DNA of 48,411 bases from positions 1 to 48,411 of IMG/VR virus record IMGVR_UViG_3300023184_003118. One strand, 5' to 3'. The notes under the pieces are model-generated. The model saw only the letters and a list, made by a program, of their open reading frames with translations, was not told where the DNA came from and made no database searches. The position numbers and the translations under genes are program-made. Positions 30,936 through 40,138 of this stretch are shown here, one piece after another. The stretch comes from a virus. Numbering within the stretch: position 1 is the first letter of the stretch; each line of letters begins with the position of its first letter.

Positions 30936-31882
30936 TTTATTCTTTTATCTTTAGGACATAAATCTTCTCTATTTGCAAACTCACACCATCTACAATTTTT
31001 AAATCCAGCTAACCCAATAGCAGGATGAATTGCAGCATCGTTATAAGAACCATCTTTATTGAAACTAGTAGCTACAAAATTTGCAATTTCTTTTTGTAAT
31101 TTATTTCTAGTAGGCTTACCTGAAGCTGGCACAAACTCTTGAACTCTTTTCTGTGGGTACATAAACCCTTCAATAAGCTTTCTTTTTACAATGAAATATT
31201 TAATATCAATCGACTCTTCATCATACCCATATTGTTTTGCAAAGTAAGACTTATACAATACTAATTGAGAAGCTTTGGTCTTATCTGACTTTGCATATTG
31301 ATTCCAACCTTTAGTGCTCGTCTTAAAGTCAATGATAAGTATTTTACCAGTTGCCTTTTCACGTAATACAATATCCAAAAATCCATTCATGATAACTTTT
31401 TCATTATCTTCAGACGCTTGAGTGTAAAGTGGAATTTCAATTCCTACCAATTCATGAGTTTGATTAGAGAAGTAAGCTCCTCTATGTTTTTTAATCCAAT
31501 CTAAAATTGCTAGCCCATCTTGATAAAACTCTTGCAATTCTTGTGGATTTGAAAAATGCACACCTTCTAAATTAGAAACTTCCAGCATGTAATTTTGAAT
31601 CATTTGCTCGTGTAAACATTCTGCCAAATTAAGTCGGTCTGCATCTTTAATAGATTTAGTGAACATAATATGTAAGTACCATTGTATAGTCTCGTGAAAG
31701 GCAGTACCAAATACCATATGTATTGAAGGGCCTCCTAATCGAACTCTATCTACATAATTCAATTTCCATTTTTGTGGGCATGAACTCCACATTGCAAACT
31801 GACTATACGATATTGTCTTATCGCCTTCTTTCTTTTCTGGCACAACTGCTTTAAACAATTGACCTAATGCACTTACTCCCAT
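30932..31882 (-). CDS. Cas4/RecB-like PD-(D/E)XK nuclease with Fe-S cysteines
   Basis: A 316-residue protein. The nuclease core has GFLD (D170), IIDFKTSTKG (D185, K187) and Q206 in ASQLVLYKSY, motif QxxxY. C35 in SCPQKWKLNY and C297, C300, C309 in CRWCEFANREDLC form the four-cysteine set that holds a 4Fe-4S cluster in Cas4 and AddB nucleases. Likely a 5'-3' or end-processing exonuclease for recombination or packaging. Its own promoter motif lies at 31898-31930. Confidence 0.85.
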   Translation of the reverse strand: MGVSALGQLFKAVVPEKKEGDKTISYSQFAMWSSCPQKWKLNYVDRVRLGGPSIHMVFGTAFHETIQWYLHIMFTKSIKDADRLNLAECLHEQMIQNYMLEVSNLEGVHFSNPQELQEFYQDGLAILDWIKKHRGAYFSNQTHELVGIEIPLYTQASEDNEKVIMNGFLDIVLREKATGKILIIDFKTSTKGWNQYAKSDKTKASQLVLYKSYFAKQYGYDEESIDIKYFIVKRKLIEGFMYPQKRVQEFVPASGKPTRNKLQKEIANFVATSFNKDGSYNDAAIHPAIGLAGFKNCRWCEFANREDLCPKDKRIK

Positions 31883-31897
31883 ACTTACTAATTTATT

Positions 31898-31930
31898 TTA
31901 TAAAGATAAGGAATTCTATTGTAGGAACCT
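31898..31930 (-). promoter_or_regulatory. Putative phage promoter motif
   Basis: Minus strand TTAGGTTCCTACAATAGAAT then TCCTTATCTTTATAAAATA, about 15 bases before the ATG at 31882. The full TTAGG-T-TC plus TTATCTTTA arrangement makes this one of the best copies in the window. Confidence 0.55.
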
Positions 31931-31932
31931 AA

Positions 31933-32709
31933 TTAAAGACTGGAAAATACTAGCAACTTTTCAGCTTCTAATATTTCATATACTTTGTTTCTTAAGTCAC
32001 TTAAATCTCCATCATTGGAAATTATATAGTCCCAATCCGTTACATGATCTAAGGCAATCTCTGAAGCGTGTTGAGCTTGTTTGTCATCTGTCTTTCTACC
32101 TGGTCTATGAACTTTAATAGTAATTCCTTTTTGTTTTCGAACTGCTTCTAATTCATTTGGAAATCTAGTGTCAGTAATAAGCCAATTTGGATATAGGGCC
32201 TCAGCATCATCTAAATGCCTTGTCATCGAGCCTATTAAATAGTGATTAGGCGTATAATCTGCCATTAATGCATTGACCCATACATTCTCATGTAATCCAT
32301 TTCGCATAGCTTCTGTACCTAACAATTGAAGTAGATCTCGCACTGTCATTTGAGTTTTTTCAATACGAGTTTTTAAATCCTTATCCCATTGTAAAGCTTT
32401 TCTCTCATGACTTTCAAATTTAATAGCTTCTTGTTCTGTACAGATATTTCCATATAACTCTTTACTTTCAGACCCATCTTCATATACAAATCTAATTCCG
32501 TAAGTGTCCCAGCATTCTGGGAGATTAGTATATTTGAATTCTTGATCTTCAAATTTTTCTTTTGGAATTCCAGAAACTATTTCTGCAATTGTTTTAAGTT
32601 TACCTGCCCACTTTTGAATTTCCCATTTATGGTATGGAGTGCATTCTTGTATAATTTGCGCAACGGTGTCTTTACCGCTACCTATTTTACCTGTAACTGA
32701 TATTATCAT
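31933..32709 (-). CDS. Deoxynucleoside monophosphate kinase (T4 gp1-like)
   Basis: A 258-residue P-loop kinase with MIISVTGKIGSGKDTVAQII (Walker A at 7-15) and a substrate/lid region including RDLLQLLGTEAMRNGLHENV and LITDTRFPNELEA, characteristic of T4 gp1-type dNMP kinases. It converts dNMPs to dNDPs for DNA synthesis. Placed next to clamp-loader genes, as expected for the replication module. If the phage replaces guanine, specificity could matter, but that is not visible. Confidence 0.85.
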   Translation of the reverse strand: MIISVTGKIGSGKDTVAQIIQECTPYHKWEIQKWAGKLKTIAEIVSGIPKEKFEDQEFKYTNLPECWDTYGIRFVYEDGSESKELYGNICTEQEAIKFESHERKALQWDKDLKTRIEKTQMTVRDLLQLLGTEAMRNGLHENVWVNALMADYTPNHYLIGSMTRHLDDAEALYPNWLITDTRFPNELEAVRKQKGITIKVHRPGRKTDDKQAQHASEIALDHVTDWDYIISNDGDLSDLRNKVYEILEAEKLLVFSSL

Positions 32710-33182
32710 TTTGCAACTTTTGGCTTTAATAAATTGTCTATTTCTTTATCTGTCTTTCCATACAATTTAACTATGTAACGAATCTCTCCAACGTTAGTAG
32801 ACTCCAAGAGCTCTATATATTCCGTAGCTTCTTTTTCACTCACACAGAAGTGCTGTGACAGTAATTCGACTAACTCTGTGCTGTATTTATCAGCCTTCTT
32901 ACCTTTAATGTACTTATTGAATTGTCTTTGTTTAGGAAGAAACTCGTAATACAATTTATAGGTTTCTGCAGGCGATATTTGACCTATCGTATATCTTTGC
33001 AATTCATTGATTACTTCGATAAAATCCATATTCATAGACAACCATCTATTAATAATAAATGGAGTAAATGACTTTTGATCGACTTCGCTAATAGAATGCC
33101 AGGGCTTCTTCTTATCTGTTAAGTTTGACATATGGTCAAAGATAGAAGCAGCCCCGGTTCCTGTTGATTTAGGTTTAGACAC
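32706..33182 (-). CDS. Clamp loader small subunit (T4 gp62-like)
   Basis: A 158-residue helical protein with DKKKPWHSISEVDQKSFTPF, FIINRWLSMNMDFIEVINEL and LPKQRQFNKYIKGKK, the arrangement of phage clamp loader A subunits. In T4 this subunit (gp62) completes the gp44 ATPase ring that opens the sliding clamp. It is slightly shorter than T4 gp62. The overlap with dNMP kinase and closeness to gp44- and gp45-like genes support the call. Confidence 0.75.
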   Translation of the reverse strand: MSKPKSTGTGAASIFDHMSNLTDKKKPWHSISEVDQKSFTPFIINRWLSMNMDFIEVINELQRYTIGQISPAETYKLYYEFLPKQRQFNKYIKGKKADKYSTELVELLSQHFCVSEKEATEYIELLESTNVGEIRYIVKLYGKTDKEIDNLLKPKVAK

Positions 33183-33405
33183 TTAAATCAAACTCTTTAT
33201 TAACATTACCACAGGCAGTGCACATATAAACTTCTACAGGAAGAATTCCATCTTGAGGTTGACCTGTTATAAGCTTTGAAACTTTTCTAAATTTCATTGC
33301 TTTTATAAACATATCATTATCACATTCTTCATTATCACATAAAATTGGAATTGTCTTTGTGATATCTATCTTTGGGCCTTGAGCCCCGACTGGTTGTTTT
33401 TGCAT
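33175..33405 (-). CDS. Small zinc-binding phage protein
   Basis: The preferred start is ATG at 33405 (MQKQPVGAQGPKIDITKTIP), giving 76 residues; the longer frame overlaps the previous gene heavily. Two knuckles, LCDNEECDND and MCTACGNVN, would bind zinc. A hydrophobic strand VEVYMCTACG lies between. Small proteins of this type sit beside clamp loader genes in other T4-like phages, to my memory, without known function. Confidence 0.65.
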   Translation of the reverse strand: MQKQPVGAQGPKIDITKTIPILCDNEECDNDMFIKAMKFRKVSKLITGQPQDGILPVEVYMCTACGNVNKEFDLSV

Positions 33406-33412
33406 TGTATTA

Positions 33413-33799
33413 TTATTTTTTGTTTGCTTTGAATATACCTTTTTGTATTTTATTGTTAAGGTCGATTTGTCTTTGTATGTCTGCTTTTGCAATATTTGCC
33501 ATTTCAATTTGAGCCTCACTAGATACTCTAGTTAAACATATTCCATCCCAAGCTTCAGTAACAGCTTTTTTTAATTTAACTGTCTCTGAATCTAACACCG
33601 TTTCTTTAATCATTTTAGCTTGCACATACTCTCTTTGATTCGGGTTTGCTTGATACGTCATTAACTCTTTTAAACGATCTGGACTTTCCATCATCGATGA
33701 AATATTAACTCCTTCTTCAGGAGTCCACCATGGTTCGCGTACAGGCTCTTCTTGTTTTTTACTAAATAGATTAGTAAAAAATTTAATTAGTTGTTTCAT
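33413..33799 (-). CDS. Hypothetical protein
   Basis: A 128-residue helical protein, MKQLIKFFTNLFSKKQEEPV at the N-terminus, then a region with LKELMTYQANPNQREYVQAK and a C-terminal helix RQIDLNNKIQKGIFKANKK. No motif recognised. It sits in the replication module between a zinc protein and a coiled-coil protein. Confidence 0.6.
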   Translation of the reverse strand: MKQLIKFFTNLFSKKQEEPVREPWWTPEEGVNISSMMESPDRLKELMTYQANPNQREYVQAKMIKETVLDSETVKLKKAVTEAWDGICLTRVSSEAQIEMANIAKADIQRQIDLNNKIQKGIFKANKK

Positions 33800-33803
33800 A
33801 ATA

Positions 33804-34199
33804 TTATAAATTTCTTTCTAATTGCATAACATTTTCTCTCCAAGCTTGAGCTACCATTACTAAATCATTATTAGCTTGTGCAAATATTTGGGTTTCTTCT
33901 TGAAGCTCTTTTACTCTTTGATTAAGTTCATCATTTTCTTTTTGTAAAAATTCTGTTTTAGCATTTACAAAATTTGGCATAATTTGAGTTAATCTGTCTA
34001 GAAACATATCTGCTGCTTCTGTAGGAGTATATCCTTTACCAATTATAATTTGACCTTCTCTGTTTATTTCAAAAATTAATTCTGTATTAGTATCTTTAAA
34101 TGTAATAATAGAAGGGTCTATTGGAGATACGTTAGGTATTGAAGAAAAAGTATTATCAATCTTCATATCTTTGAAATGTGGAGGGAAATGCATTGCCAT
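33804..34199 (-). CDS. Hypothetical protein with C-terminal coiled coil
   Basis: A 131-residue protein with a beta-type N-terminal domain (ITFKDTNTELIFEINREGQI) and a coiled-coil stretch KTEFLQKENDELNQRVKELQ (about 80-115). It starts one base downstream of the clamp loader stop. The layout could fit a virion-associated or regulatory protein. Not recognised. Confidence 0.6.
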   Translation of the reverse strand: MAMHFPPHFKDMKIDNTFSSIPNVSPIDPSIITFKDTNTELIFEINREGQIIIGKGYTPTEAADMFLDRLTQIMPNFVNAKTEFLQKENDELNQRVKELQEETQIFAQANNDLVMVAQAWRENVMQLERNL

Positions 34200-34200
34200 A

Positions 34201-35130
34201 TTAGTAAATTTCGTTAAGTATTTTTACAAACATAGCACATACATTAATTTCTTTATCAACTGCAAAGGCATCTTGATATTGAGCTTCTGCAATGATAAGA
34301 ATAATAGATGCTATGTGACCAGTAGCAAAAGAATCTAAATTATCATACAGATGTCTATATAATGCTGTATAGTCTTTTACTTGAGAATCTGCTAACAACT
34401 GACGAATTGAAGTAAACAATTGTTTTTTATCCGGCTTAGACGCTAACAATTCAATAACTTTATCCATGTAATTGGATGCAATTAAAGATTGCTTGTCTAC
34501 TTTCAATTCGCCTTTCACTACTTGACGCTGGCAGGAGTTAAGTATCCTACGGATATCAGGATACCCTGCATTAATAATAGAAACCAGGTCCTCTGGCTTA
34601 AACGTAACCTTTTCAGCTTGAAGAATCTCATTAACACGAATAGCAACGTCTTTCTTTGAAGGAGGTGTAATACCAAATACTTGGCAACGTGATTGAATTG
34701 GGTCAATTACTTTTTCAACATAGTTACATGTTAAAATGAATCGAGTCGTTTTCGAAAACGTTTCCATCAAATTTCGAAGAGCTGCTTGTGCATTCGGAGT
34801 CAAGTAGTCGGCCTCGTCAAGGATTACTAATTTCCATTGACGAAAGCCTATTGTGCTAGCAAAACTTTTAATCTTTTCTCTAACAGTATCTACATTGTTT
34901 TCATCTGATGCATTAATATACATCAAATCACAATCTATGTTTTTAGCAATTAATTTTGCAAGAGTAGTTTTACCTGTTCCTGCAGTTCCATAAAGGAGCA
35001 AATGCGGAACATCTCCACTTTCAAGATATATCCTTACCTTTTCTACAATTGCTTGATTACCTACGTAACCGTCTAACTGCTCTGGTCTATATTTTTCTAC
35101 CCAAAGGGTATGTTCCGAATTTCCAAACAT
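34201..35130 (-). CDS. Clamp loader large subunit (T4 gp44-like AAA+)
   Basis: A 309-residue AAA+ ATPase: WVEKYRP near the N-terminus, Walker A LLLYGTAGTGKTTLAK (48-55), Walker B LVILDEADYL (101-108) and the SRC motif SRCQVF (147-149). This is the RFC/gp44 class that loads the sliding clamp with gp62. Its start overlaps the clamp gene stop by one base, the T4 order gp45-gp44-gp62 being preserved here with small genes inserted. Confidence 0.92.
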   Translation of the reverse strand: MFGNSEHTLWVEKYRPEQLDGYVGNQAIVEKVRIYLESGDVPHLLLYGTAGTGKTTLAKLIAKNIDCDLMYINASDENNVDTVREKIKSFASTIGFRQWKLVILDEADYLTPNAQAALRNLMETFSKTTRFILTCNYVEKVIDPIQSRCQVFGITPPSKKDVAIRVNEILQAEKVTFKPEDLVSIINAGYPDIRRILNSCQRQVVKGELKVDKQSLIASNYMDKVIELLASKPDKKQLFTSIRQLLADSQVKDYTALYRHLYDNLDSFATGHIASIILIIAEAQYQDAFAVDKEINVCAMFVKILNEIY

Positions 35131-35843
35131 TATGATATTGTTAATTTAACTAAAAAGTAAGTTGATGAATAATCAGCATTTGAGAAAGTTACTCTAGCCA
35201 ATCCTTTAGATGATACTTCTAATAACCCAGTCGCATCAGCATTTGCGTTCAAGATCTCTTTAAATAATTTTGCTGAAAAACAAACTGTGTCCATTGAAGC
35301 AGACTCTACAGTGTCTGTCGAGAATACAATTCTATTTGTATTCACACTTGAGTGGTTGATGATAATTTTAGTTTCTTCACCATTAGACTCTACACCAAAA
35401 TTATCTGATTCTGGTAAGGCATTCGCTGCCTTTTTAAAGTTATTCGCGAAGTCTTTATTCAACTCAATCTTTACATCAAAGTCAGGCAATGACTTTAAGT
35501 TAGGAACTTGTCTGATAACTGATAAGTCAGCTAACATATAAGTTACATTTGTGCTAGAATCTTTAAAATTCATAGAGTAAATCTTTTTGTCTACTTCCCC
35601 AAAGGTAATATCCATTTTCTCGTCTACTGCACTTAACATTTTTACTAATTGAGAAGTGGCATAAACACCTAAGTCAGCGTCAGTAGCTTCAAAGTTATTT
35701 AAAACTACCTCGCCAATTACATTTTGGTCTGCACTAATAAAGTTAGTACTTAATTTTTTGTCTTTCACGACTAATTTGGCACTATCTGTATTACCTGCCA
35801 AGAAGTAACGGTTAATAAAACCAATAAACTTACTTTTTTCCAT
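35130..35843 (-). CDS. Sliding clamp (T4 gp45-like)
   Basis: A 237-residue protein of two repeated beta-alpha domains, close to the T4 gp45 length of 228. Segments such as FKKAANALPESDNFGVESNG and LLEVSSKGLARVTFSNADYS fit the clamp fold. It forms the ring that holds the polymerase on DNA. Position directly before the clamp loader supports the call. Confidence 0.8.
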   Translation of the reverse strand: MEKSKFIGFINRYFLAGNTDSAKLVVKDKKLSTNFISADQNVIGEVVLNNFEATDADLGVYATSQLVKMLSAVDEKMDITFGEVDKKIYSMNFKDSSTNVTYMLADLSVIRQVPNLKSLPDFDVKIELNKDFANNFKKAANALPESDNFGVESNGEETKIIINHSSVNTNRIVFSTDTVESASMDTVCFSAKLFKEILNANADATGLLEVSSKGLARVTFSNADYSSTYFLVKLTIS

Positions 35844-35878
35844 TTTAATTTGTATTTAACTTAATATAATAATTCTGA

Positions 35879-37495
<1,617 letters not shown>

Positions 37496-37499
37496 TTAT

Positions 37500-38753
37500 T
37501 TATTTTGTTTTTAGTAATTTTTGTTCTTTTTTAAGTTTTTTTAGATCCACTGCATCAAATACTGAATAGTCAAAGAATTCAGTTGCAACTTCTTTTGCAA
37601 TATTCATTACATTCTCTCCGCCATACTTAACATAAAATTGACGATATCTTTCATATACTGCAATTGGATCTGGAGAATTAAACATTTCTTCCATAGATCT
37701 CAATACTTGAATTAAGTCATTTGGAATAATATCAACCATTGCTTCTAAAGGGCAAGTATCAATTAATTTTTCAACATTGTCTACAGTATAGATATACATA
37801 TGCAAATTGTGATATGTCGCTCTAGTTACTGCTTCAGTTGACCAATTTTTAGCAATGTCATAAGTAAAATAAGGAACACCAGGATGATTAACTAAAGAAG
37901 GCAAATGCCCATGATCAGGATAACCCATATTAGAACCATCTTTTGGAAAATACAACATATTAAATACTTGATCTTTCCAATTAGGACTCCACACCATTTG
38001 TCCAAAGATTGGATATTGACCTGGAGAAGAAGAATCTGTTGAGATAGTAATTCTGTTACCTGTATACTGATTCATTAACTTTTGCAAATAAGCTAACACG
38101 AAAAAGTCTGATACTTTTGAAATACCTAATAAGTGAATCCAAGTATTATTTTCTTTCAAAAACTCTTTCTCTTTAATCATCAAAGATAAGATGTACATGA
38201 AGTCTACTAATCTTCTAGAAGATCCAATACACCAACCTCCAAATTCTAATCCTTTAACTGTATTGTACCAATGTTTAAATTCTTGTGGATTTGAACCTTG
38301 CACTACATTTAAGAAATTAGTCTTACCAGATTGTTTCTTTTCAAAGTATTTGAAGTTGTCTAAACTCATATCTAAACACTCTTGAAATCTTCCTTCGTAA
38401 GTAACACGAGGCGGAATATCTATATTACACGCAATATCTGAATTAGCTTCTAACCATTCAAATATTTTATCACGTAATGCCATATCCCATTTTAAGGCTC
38501 CAGTTGCAATTTGGAATCCTCCGGAGTCACCAAATACCAAAGTATCTTGCAAGCCCCACTTTTGTCGGATATCTTCTTTTTTGTATAAGTGACCTGCTGT
38601 CATAAGGAAATACTTATAACGCCACTCTTCAGGCACTCTATCATCCCAAAATCTATATGGAACTCCTGGAGCTACCTCTGCGTCTTTAGTCAAAGGCGAT
38701 GCATAAGCTCCACTCGATAGAGACGGGAAATAAACTAACTTTTTTTCTTTCAT
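37500..38753 (-). CDS. dpdA: TGT/DpdA-like 7-deazaguanine transglycosylase
   Basis: A 417-residue TIM-barrel of the tRNA-guanine transglycosylase superfamily. Motifs in order are FGDSGGF (D76), NIDIPP (D112), VVQGS (150-154), GGWCIGSS (172-179), LLGISK (208-213) and TISTDSSS (D240 at the nucleophile position). TGT nucleophile, base-binding and acid residues thus all have counterparts. The zinc motif of tRNA TGT (CxCxxC...H) is absent. This combination fits phage DpdA, which exchanges guanine for a 7-deazaguanine in DNA. Adjacent GroEL, a glycosyltransferase and a QueD-like gene, and FolE/QueE in the same window, support this. It could still act on RNA. Confidence 0.8.
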   Translation of the reverse strand: MKEKKLVYFPSLSSGAYASPLTKDAEVAPGVPYRFWDDRVPEEWRYKYFLMTAGHLYKKEDIRQKWGLQDTLVFGDSGGFQIATGALKWDMALRDKIFEWLEANSDIACNIDIPPRVTYEGRFQECLDMSLDNFKYFEKKQSGKTNFLNVVQGSNPQEFKHWYNTVKGLEFGGWCIGSSRRLVDFMYILSLMIKEKEFLKENNTWIHLLGISKVSDFFVLAYLQKLMNQYTGNRITISTDSSSPGQYPIFGQMVWSPNWKDQVFNMLYFPKDGSNMGYPDHGHLPSLVNHPGVPYFTYDIAKNWSTEAVTRATYHNLHMYIYTVDNVEKLIDTCPLEAMVDIIPNDLIQVLRSMEEMFNSPDPIAVYERYRQFYVKYGGENVMNIAKEVATEFFDYSVFDAVDLKKLKKEQKLLKTK

Positions 38754-38771
38754 ATTCTAAATATATAATTT

Positions 38772-39776
38772 TCAATTGGAATTTCCAAATATTTGCTCAA
38801 TTATTTTTTCTGAGTCGTAATGATTTTCAAATAAATGTTCTAACTGGTTATTAATTAATGGCACATACATTGTATAATTGTCTGTCAAATCTTTTATCTT
38901 TGAAGTCAAATCAGGCGCGTATTTACTATAATTAAAAATTGTGTCTGTCCATTCTGGAGGATATCTAAATTCCATTGGAACAAAATCTCTTAATCCTTCT
39001 AAATCTGGAACTAAAGGAATGGTACCTAACAATAGACATTCATAAATTTCAGTTCCTATATTAGGATAGTCATATGGTAAAAATGCAACTTTTGCTTTTT
39101 GAATTTGAGTCAAAAGCTGATGTCTTTCCAAAGGACTTTTTTCTTGAGCAAATATAATTTGCATATTCTTAAACACTCTTACAAAGTCGTACATAATTTG
39201 TTCTTGAAGTGGAGTATATGAATTCCACGGAAAGATAATCATGTCCTGTTTGTAATGTTTGTTTTTGTACAAAGCCATTTCCAATTCTAAATAATCTAAC
39301 GGAAATGGAATCACTCCTAGCCTATCAGGAAATACAAACTTAGATACATAAATTCTAAACTGCTCTTTGAAATAATCTGAAATAAAAAATGATTTGTCTA
39401 AACATCTAAAAGATGCTCTTTCAACTACCTTTCTCCAATCTCTATTGCCTACAGGTCTAAATTTTTTGTCATTATTGATAAAACATCCTCTTGACCACAT
39501 TCCAATTGTTTCAACCGGTATGTTATAACATTCAGACCAATGTTTAATATAAGTTGTCGAATATGTCCAAGCGTTTGGAAATATAAATTTATCATTAGAC
39601 TGTATGGTTTTGTTTGTAAATAAGGCTTTGATCTCAGACAAGTCGGATATGTCCTTAATTGCATAAGTGTCTAATTTATTAGCTTCTATATACCCTTGAA
39701 GAATAGACGCTAAATGAGTCTCCCATGAATTAGGTTCAGTTATTAAATTATCTGTTATAACATAAATGGTAATCAT
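38772..39776 (-). CDS. GT-B glycosyltransferase
   Basis: A 334-residue GT-B-like protein with KVAFLPYDYPNIGTEIYECL (E-x-x-E donor site) and FPWNSYTPLQEQIMYDFVRV at the start of the donor domain. The N-terminal half has GMWSRGCFINNDKKF and DRLGVIPFPLDYLELE. It sits directly downstream of the QueD-like gene and overlaps its start by four bases, and it precedes the TGT-like gene, so a role in modified-base glycosylation is possible. Sugar unknown. Confidence 0.75.
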   Translation of the reverse strand: MITIYVITDNLITEPNSWETHLASILQGYIEANKLDTYAIKDISDLSEIKALFTNKTIQSNDKFIFPNAWTYSTTYIKHWSECYNIPVETIGMWSRGCFINNDKKFRPVGNRDWRKVVERASFRCLDKSFFISDYFKEQFRIYVSKFVFPDRLGVIPFPLDYLELEMALYKNKHYKQDMIIFPWNSYTPLQEQIMYDFVRVFKNMQIIFAQEKSPLERHQLLTQIQKAKVAFLPYDYPNIGTEIYECLLLGTIPLVPDLEGLRDFVPMEFRYPPEWTDTIFNYSKYAPDLTSKIKDLTDNYTMYVPLINNQLEHLFENHYDSEKIIEQIFGNSN

Positions 39777-40129
39777 AATCCTTCTACTATCGCGCCATTT
39801 TCTTCATCTTCCCAAACTTCAACCCATTTACAATCAAATTGATTGAAAAGTTCTCTTCCTAACATTTCACAGGACATTGAACCAAATTCATGAGTTCGAG
39901 TTGTTGCGTCATAATACTTATCAGAAAGATATGCTAACACATCTCTTTTAAACATTATAAATTCTACATCTCTGTCATCATGATATACTTTTTTGCATAC
40001 TTTAAAGTGAAACATATGTCTATGTCTATCAGATAAAAAAGCTACCTCTGGAAATAATTCCTTAGCAGCAGGGAAGTTGTGGCAAGCGTCTATAGACAAT
40101 TTTACTATTACAGCTGTCGTTGTTTTCAT
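39773..40129 (-). CDS. 6-PTPS/QueD-like protein, catalytic residues apparently lost
   Basis: A 118-residue protein of the 6-pyruvoyl-tetrahydropterin synthase fold. The zinc ligands H17 (DACHNFP) and H36, H38 (DRHRHMF) are present, and WVEVWEDEENG (E107) matches the base-binding Glu. The catalytic Cys expected four residues before the HxH is L32, and the D-H of the triad appears as D70-K71. So the pterin/purine pocket may be kept without the usual chemistry. It lies between PolB and a glycosyltransferase, separate from the FolE/QueE pair. A genuine QueD seems to end at the right edge. Confidence 0.75.
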   Translation of the reverse strand: MKTTTAVIVKLSIDACHNFPAAKELFPEVAFLSDRHRHMFHFKVCKKVYHDDRDVEFIMFKRDVLAYLSDKYYDATTRTHEFGSMSCEMLGRELFNQFDCKWVEVWEDEENGAIVEGL

Positions 40130-40138
40130 AATTTAATT

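Noticed and set aside
37500-38753. Ordinary bacterial tRNA-guanine transglycosylase
   Set aside because: The C-terminal zinc motif is missing and the context is phage replication and preQ0 genes; a DNA-directed DpdA role fits better, though RNA use is not excluded.
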